NCBI GenBank assembly: GCA_963814055.1 | Contig: CAWFBJ010000002.1 | Coordinates: forward strand, 124,001 to 188,000 | Reading direction: 5' to 3' | DNA length: 64,000 nt | From: AWTP1-13 sp963814055 | GTDB lineage: Bacteria > Pseudomonadota > Alphaproteobacteria > Rhizobiales > Hyphomicrobiaceae | Shown: positions 62,130 through 64,000 of the stretch, in pieces | Position numbering within the stretch: position 1 is the first letter of the stretch | Layout of the letters: each line of letters starts with the position of its first letter | The notes under the pieces: model-generated | Database searches by the model: none | The model's input: the letters and a program-made list of their open reading frames with translations, nothing else | What the model was told of the DNA's origin: nothing | Made by a program: the position numbers and the translations under genes

Positions 62130-63839
62130 CTATTCGCTGCGTGCGTCCGGCTCGTTGTTCGCGGCCATCCCGCTCAGAAGCTTGAGCACGTCGACGTCAG
62201 GCGGATCGTCCACGCCACTGCCAGGGGCCTTGCGTCTGAGATCGGTCAGCGAGAAATCCATGCGTAGATGGTAGATGCGCTCGATCTGGTTGCGCAGGCG
62301 CTGCTCGGCCGCATACCACTCGGCCTTGTCGCCGCCATCGGGGCACGATGACAGCTCTTCCTTGCTGTTTGCGCCCCACCGCCGTTCGACGCAATGGTGC
62401 GGATCGAACGAGAGCAGATGCAGGCGCCGCGTGACGTCGGCAAACGAAAGCTGCTTGCGCGTACCGTCAGTGCGCGCATAGGAAATGGTGCAGGCGCTGG
62501 CTTCGCGCGTGTACACGTCGAGCAGGTCGCGCCGGAGATCGCTGCCGCTGTAGGCGATGTGGTCGCTCCTGGCCGCTGCCAGTTCCAGGAACCGGGCAAC
62601 CTCGTCCCGCAATTCCTTGAAGGCCGTCTTGAGGCGTGCGTCGCGCGACGGCGTCGAGTGCACTTCCCAGTCGCCGCTGGTGCCGTAGATATTGTCGGGT
62701 AGCCGGCTGGGCTGCGGCCGCAGATGCATGCGGGCCGCGATCGCGGCATCCACCGCATGAACACGATACTGGAGATCCTCGCACAGGACGCGAACCATGG
62801 AGCGCGTCTCTTCCACCGGGTCGTAGCGGAAGTGTCCCTTGGCCAGCCGCCTGCGCACGAACTGGTAATATTCGAGCGTCTCGCCCTCGTGCACGAAGCG
62901 GCCCTTCTCCCAATTCTTCGGGCGCTTCGCGTCGGTTCCGAAGAACTGCTCGTCCGACCAGTCGCCGAGGTTCTTGTCGGCAGCTAGCACGATGCTGCCG
63001 CCCTGGTAGCTGCCGTCGGCAAGCTGCGCGGCGCCGATCAGTTGTTGCGGACGCCAGCGCTTGAAACCTCCGCCGACCTCCGGGATGTAGCGCTTGTGGG
63101 CCTTGCCGTAGACCCCGCGCGTCAGGGCGTTGCCGGGATGTGCGTCGATGAAATGCACCCTGCCCTGAGCGGTCACCTTGTAGACCACGGCCAGGTGCCC
63201 GTACGGATCGTACAGGATGGTGCCCGGTTTGATACTCTCGCGCGTGAGCTTCACGGGGTAGTGGTCGGGCAGCAGCTGGCCGGAATAGTCCGGCGCGTAG
63301 CGGAAATGCGCCGACGTCACCAGCCCCAGCATCTGCGGAATTTCGCGGCGTGCGTCGATGGTCGGTCCCGTGAGGTCGCGGCGGCTGGAGATGCGAACGC
63401 CGACGTCGTTGAAACGGATGTCGCTCGGAGTCGCGCCCAGCGGGCGTGACCGAAGCCGAATAGGCGAACGGCAATCCGTTCTTCCAGGCGAAGTAGGCGC
63501 GCAGCAGGTAGGGGAGGTCGGCGCAATCGGCATTGAAGTGCATGCCGGGAGGATTGGACGCCCGATAGAGCGGGTTGGATTTCGCGCCTGTCAGGCAATC
63601 ATGGACGGTGCGGCAGTCGCTTTCGCCGATGCGCTCGATGAATTCCTCGAAGGCGCGCTCGTCCTGATCAGTCCAGGCCGTGCGGGTCACGCGCCAGGTC
63701 TGCTGAGCGGGCAGGGCCTGAAGCATCCGCCTTGGCGTCGGCGAGCTCGGGCGCTCGGCGATGATTGCTTTTCCTGGGCCGCAGCTGGCGACAGCCAGTG
63801 CGCCATCACGAGCAGGCAGCAGGCCAGCAAGGTTCTCAT
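62130..63839 (-). CDS. secreted protein with possible Cys-His-Asp peptidase triad (frameshifted)
   Basis: About 570 residues. ATG 63839 gives a signal peptide, MRTLLACCLLVMAHWLSPAA with cleavage at AAAQ. The frame changes between about 63730 and 63770, and again near 63440, after LPFAYSASVTPAG, continuing DIRFNDVGVRISSRRDLTGP. The segment HFNADCADLPYLLRAYFAWK places a Cys at the start of a helix; YGHLAVVYKVT then gives a His on a strand, and VHFIDAHPGN an Asp, which is the order of NlpC/P60- or transglutaminase-like cysteine peptidases. The remaining 300 residues are charged and of no known family. The protein probably acts on the cell wall or periplasmic proteins, which is inference. It converges on the triple-repeat gene. 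Confidence 0.6.
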
Positions 63840-64000
63840 GTACGCGGTCCCCCGGCGCCGGTACCTTTGCTATCCGGCAGACCGCCTGCGTGCCAACGAG
63901 TACCCCAAGCAAACCTTAACGGAGAGGCGATTTGAGCGTCCGGCCGGCTCGAAGCCAAGCACAAGCCGGGCATGCCGATTGATCTGCCATCAAACGGCAC

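Noticed and set aside
1..64000. tRNA, rRNA, CRISPR and riboswitch candidates
   Set aside because: I looked for T-arm motifs, conserved rRNA stretches and direct repeats with spacers and saw none that hold. A covariance-model scan would be decisive.

Overview
The window is GC-rich DNA from an alphaproteobacterium, most likely of the order Hyphomicrobiales (Rhizobiales). The signs are a DUF1192 gene divergent from a quinone oxidoreductase, a GcrA-type C-terminal domain, an HWE-family histidine kinase, a DUF2793 tail-fibre protein, a Bug/TctC solute-binding protein and an ECF41 sigma unit. It is an ordinary chromosomal stretch of short operons on both strands. I found no rRNA, tRNA, CRISPR array, transposase or replication origin.

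Layout. 1-7.2 kb: the 3' end of a peptide-type ABC solute-binding protein, an NDH-2-like flavoprotein, a small secreted protein, a reverse-strand periplasmic operon (amidohydrolase, YtkA-like protein, di-haem peroxidase) and an HWE sensor kinase. 7.5-12 kb: a three-gene molybdoenzyme operon resembling sulfite dehydrogenase SoeABC, then a convergent BtuF-like protein. 13.2-14.9 kb: an orphan phage/GTA-like tail fibre. 15-19.4 kb: DUF1192, quinone oxidoreductase, a HAD phosphatase and a degenerate EAL protein. 19.5-30 kb: a Kazal-type inhibitor, a TetR gene facing an enoyl-CoA hydratase across a double operator, a MerR-ATPase fusion, HAD and class III aminotransferase genes, an odd SDR, a RibD-like reductase, SerA and a GST. 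30-40.6 kb: a winged-helix/TPR regulator, the ECF41 sigma factor with its carboxymuconolactone decarboxylase partner and a matching promoter, a large unknown membrane protein, DUF2059- and DUF2520-like proteins, two EamA transporters and a methyltransferase. 40.7-48.9 kb: a membrane DUF900 hydrolase, a GH19 enzyme, an AI-2E-type exporter, another EamA transporter, a GcrA-like miniprotein, a maleate-isomerase-like protein, DUF952 and a cupin. 49-58.2 kb: a four-rhodanese protein with an AMP-forming ligase, a Bug protein, and a phenylacetate-type gene set (paaG, paaI, DUF1772, flavin monooxygenase, DUF488, paaK). 58.3-64 kb: a pair of homologous palindromes and an envelope cluster (OmpA-like protein, a 35-residue membrane peptide, a triple helix-hairpin-helix protein) facing a secreted protein with a possible Cys-His-Asp triad.

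Two window-wide patterns matter. First, at least a dozen otherwise normal genes are broken by frameshifts. In the genes with a single shift the length is mostly 3n+1, as if one extra base had been inserted, often extending a run. This looks like sequencing error, so I annotate these as genes and give the shift positions; two apparent gene fusions vanish once it is considered. Second, five dispersed copies of a paired hairpin element have loops that are reverse complements of each other and stems that vary with compensatory changes.
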